Shown here: positions 62,201-64,000 of the stretch, in pieces
Layout of the letters: each line of letters opens with the position of its first letter
Numbering within the stretch: the stretch's first letter is position 1
NCBI GenBank assembly: GCA_017615835.1
Contig: JAFZZI010000007.1
Location: 1 to 64,000 of the forward strand
From: Bacteroidaceae bacterium
Lineage (GTDB): Bacteria; Bacteroidota; Bacteroidia; Bacteroidales; Bacteroidaceae
Reading direction: 5' to 3'
Length of the DNA: 64,000 nucleotides
Program-made: the position numbers and the translations under genes
Notes under the pieces: generated by a model
The model's input: only the letters and a program-made list of their open reading frames with translations
What the model was told of the DNA's origin: nothing
The model's database searches: none

Positions 62201-64000
62201 GGCAAATCGTATGGAAACACCCCCTCTCATCTCTTGAACGACAGGGATGACCAAGGTTTCAAGCTTTCCATTCGGCACGATAATGCCATCTCTGATCATT
62301 CCAAGTCTGTCTTCAATGGCATAATAAACGGGTAAGTCCGGGAAAGCACTCCCGACAAGAATCACAGCATCACTTCCTACCTCATAACTATCCTTTAACG
62401 GAACGGCAAATAGCATTGAATTATCTGGCATGTCAGTGTCTTCACGAGTAGCATATATGAATATTGCCGTATCTGTGGACTCTGTACCATCCAACATCGC
62501 ATTTATCCTGTAAGTTCCATTTGTCATCTGGCAGGGGAGTGTCAAGACATATGGTTCACCCTTGGGAGTAGTGAGAGTTTCGGAATATATTATATCCTGT
62601 ACCTGCCATGAAGAACTCTCGTAATTATCAAAATCATAGTACGGGAACTGGTTTCGAATCTCACTATCAACCTTATAACCCACGTTTGTATTATATTGAA
62701 AAGGCAACTTCGCCACAGCTGGTTTCTGCAACTTCTCAACCTTGACATTTACTCGTCCGCCAACAACATCGCCGGCAGCATTCACAGTCCACAACTCAAA
62801 CGAAGGGGCTTCAGTGTACGACTGTGAAGCATCAATATGCAGATATGGAATCTCACGTCCAACAGTCACTATCTCTGTCTCAGAATGAGTTTCTCCATTC
62901 AAGTCAGTAACCTCCGACCGGATCCGAAAACTGAGAGATTCCGGCTTACTTGCCAAAGCCTTACCCGGATCGGCAATGAAGCTGATCTGAAAATCCCCGG
63001 AAGCATCCGTTTGGGTAAAACCAGCATTAATTTGGTTTGAATAAGGAGAATAAAATCTATATAAGCGTGGTTCCAGATACTCGACAGTGTAGTTTACTGA
63101 AGCACCATTTACGGGAACACCAGTATATGTAACCGCAGAGCCACTTACTGTAACACTATCACCTGGCATATACGAACGACCTTCCGAATTCATCTTTACT
63201 ACAAATGTCGGTTGTCTGAACTCCTCCACATTAATTGTTCTGTGTGTCGTGTTTTCTCCATTCTCTGTTTCGGCCTCTAATGTAAACCTTCCGGGCAGGA
63301 ATCCCCTGGGAATAATGAAACAGCCTGAAGCTGTCCCAAAACCGTCAGTCTTGATAGTCGTTGAATCGATTTTCTGCCAGTTTGCATCTAAAAGTGTAAC
63401 ATTTACTGTGGCATCACCTATAGTCTGTCCCACGGAAAAACCATCGGTGTCATAGACAATGCAATTGAATTTTACAGTCTCACCTGGGCGATAAGTATAT
63501 CTGTCGGTAAAAATCCTTATGACGTCGGGTATAGGACGGTCACCTCTGTAATTTAAGTACTTCGTCTGAGAGAAGACTTCTTCGCCCTTTGACACTTCAA
63601 TCATGCAGGTTGCTCCATCATAGCTACCTCTCAAAGAAGGAGAAACCCTTCCGTCTGGTCCTGTCATCCCTTCTGTCAGTAACGTTTTCCCCTCACGACT
63701 TCTTGAGCGTCCGCCAATGAGACTTATTTTGTAATGGCAACTATCAACAGGCTTCCCGCTCATACGATCAATTACGAAGCCCTGAAACAATCCATTCATG
63801 TCACTACAGTCAACAAAGTCAAGGACAGAAACATCTGTTCTAAAGCATCTGACACAGGCGTCTTCGCCAAAATCCTCATGATCAGAGACAACTATATAGT
63901 GGCTTCCCTGTTTCAGAGGAGGAATCGAAATAAGAACCTTGTGATCAGAATAGTCTCCACTGTCCACTACATCCAGATTCCATGACACTTCGGCGGGAAT
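59285..64000 (-). CDS. Alpha-2-macroglobulin family protein, N-terminus cut by window edge
   Basis: At least 1571 residues with the frame open to the right edge, so the start is outside. From the N-terminal side: a regulatory-like beta domain (FVIDRMSGKPVDSC, near 63770), macroglobulin MG domains (PDVIRIFTDRYTYRPGETVKF and RQPTFVVKMN), a bait-like linker region (about 62000-61600), the A2M domain (FFITDIRTDQNGRARFSFITPQ, RWKFQGVV), and an (alpha/alpha)6 TED-like domain from about 61000. The thioester site normally C-x-E-Q reads Cys-Asn-Glu-Arg (NPCNERLFHRYFANALS; Cys codon 60914-60916, Arg CGG 60905-60907), so no thioester can form there. It probably lies in the periplasm as a protease trap or colonisation factor without covalent capture. 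It ends FPVTVRQ. Confidence 0.9.
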   Translation of the reverse strand: MPAEVSWNLDVVDSGDYSDHKVLISIPPLKQGSHYIVVSDHEDFGEDACVRCFRTDVSVLDFVDCSDMNGLFQGFVIDRMSGKPVDSCHYKISLIGGRSRSREGKTLLTEGMTGPDGRVSPSLRGSYDGATCMIEVSKGEEVFSQTKYLNYRGDRPIPDVIRIFTDRYTYRPGETVKFNCIVYDTDGFSVGQTIGDATVNVTLLDANWQKIDSTTIKTDGFGTASGCFIIPRGFLPGRFTLEAETENGENTTHRTINVEEFRQPTFVVKMNSEGRSYMPGDSVTVSGSAVTYTGVPVNGASVNYTVEYLEPRLYRFYSPYSNQINAGFTQTDASGDFQISFIADPGKALASKPESLSFRIRSEVTDLNGETHSETEIVTVGREIPYLHIDASQSYTEAPSFELWTVNAAGDVVGGRVNVKVEKLQKPAVAKLPFQYNTNVGYKVDSEIRNQFPYYDFDNYESSSWQVQDIIYSETLTTPKGEPYVLTLPCQMTNGTYRINAMLDGTESTDTAIFIYATREDTDMPDNSMLFAVPLKDSYEVGSDAVILVGSAFPDLPVYYAIEDRLGMIRDGIIVPNGKLETLVIPVVQEMRGGVSIRFAVETKRVCKTSLVNIDVPYSDKMLDVEFVTFRDMLMPDKAETWELMIKDSDGKPVDAALTMGMYDQALDAYGENSWFLSPWNRMNPNYRPLLNANSVNQISSWNPARSMTVFKGEIPDYPKVVSVLYGYSRLYKSTRVMGMAAPMSMNSSNILMERSFDSAEDIVLLSADAGVALESASGEDESSEYENISDNHEVNVRTNLNPTGFFITDIRTDQNGRARFSFITPQLLTRWKFQGVVHTTDLKTASFEKLVTTRKEIMVQPRAPRFLRQGDELCFSAKVSNVTDKELVAIVRLELSDPVTGKSMNSMLQVPLQYKVPVPAGGSAEVNYPIKVPMDAVAVTYRITAVAQKHTDGQQETIPVLSSRTLVTESVSLFNNGNEVRNFELKTLSDNLLSETAADSKLTLEYTPSPIWYAIQSLPYLEETTNPCNERLFHRYFANALSAYLIEKNPVIFHMLEKWAEFPVDNWQTQLEKNEDLKQTLLEETPWVLDSKNEKESLSRLAQAFTKRDVRKELEGSLMELIQKREDEGGWAWISGNKPSVWVTNTILSGIADLKSLGAIDLGSKDDRTKELNVALQLSLNWLDIEFVEKYRSADRNKVESVGLDDIEWMIVHQKFPDIGFAEGARETYRFLRNVAIKEDTHELSLYQRSSLALFLVGEGEESKARDVVQSILERSIYDEEQGRFWRDNIGGWLWHQAPVETQSRIISALLAIGDKKSAAECSRWLLKQRQTTHWPTSTATAKAVISLLETGNNSTLENPSVTDIIIGQEHLSAGGQLGESGYIMKKWENPSNNQGKITLKNDSPDIGWGALSIQYTEEIDKIRYSENGITLKRTLFRVDNKDDGPSLYEVSKGDSLNVGDHLRVRIELSCDRNLEYVEVKDMRAASFEPLSTQAGFRYNINDGLSYYVVPGNASNVFYIDRLSRGRYLIEYDVYAEQAGLFSSGMVSAQCMYAPEFRSTASSFPVTVRQ

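Overview
The window looks like chromosome of an anaerobic gut- or rumen-type Bacteroidales bacterium, near Prevotellaceae/Bacteroidaceae. I cannot place it to genus. The pointers are: promoters of the Bacteroidetes form (TTTG, 19-20 bp, TAnnTTTG) before several genes; no Shine-Dalgarno signals; FAS1 lipoproteins of the Bacteroidales type; a FISUMP-like secreted protein; a fused SpmA/SpmB protein; and a YbeY with the HGVLHLCG-N-DK motif. I see no phage, insertion sequence, integrase or CRISPR array. Nearly all DNA is coding; the only gap above 300 bp is 329-880.

Layout. 1-1723: two secreted proteins of unknown role (the first cut by the left edge) that share an upstream control box. 1862-8894: an RND efflux tripartite system behind a sodium:solute symporter. 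8949-10867: arylacetate-CoA ligase and an ACT-domain protein, behind what looks like a tyrosine-codon attenuator. 10908-17790: a seven-gene minus-strand operon (SPFH protein, Arc-like protein, ABC ATPase, two FtsX/MacB-like permeases, membrane fusion protein, TolC-like protein). 18035-19813: exported GH13 enzyme. 19931-23439: iorA, iorB and a PLP aminotransferase. 23526-46078: a loose plant cell wall region with GH8 and xylulokinase, two divergent FAS1 lipoproteins, an ECF sigma mini-operon, two GH43 enzymes, GH9 and a CE15 glucuronoyl esterase. Housekeeping genes (S41 protease, coaD, parE, an acyltransferase-like gene) and a sodium/proton antiporter lie among them. 46137-64000: ribF, a CAT-anticodon tRNA that may share a transcript with a CPBP protease, argB-aroK-topA, an outer-membrane barrel with a 1003-residue TPR protein, ybeY, the SpmAB fusion, ruvB, and a large alpha-2-macroglobulin cut by the right edge.

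How they fit together. PaaK (aryl acid to aryl-CoA), IorAB (aryl-CoA plus CO2 to arylpyruvate) and the aminotransferase together would make aromatic amino acids from arylacetates. The proposed tyrosine attenuator on paaK fits that direction and is the most interesting observation here. The carbohydrate genes fit xylan/glucuronoxylan use: CE15 and GH43 trim side chains, GH8 releases xylose from oligomers, and xylulokinase feeds the pentose phosphate pathway. No SusC/SusD pair, hybrid two-component regulator or xylose isomerase lies in the window, so this is not a classical polysaccharide utilization locus.
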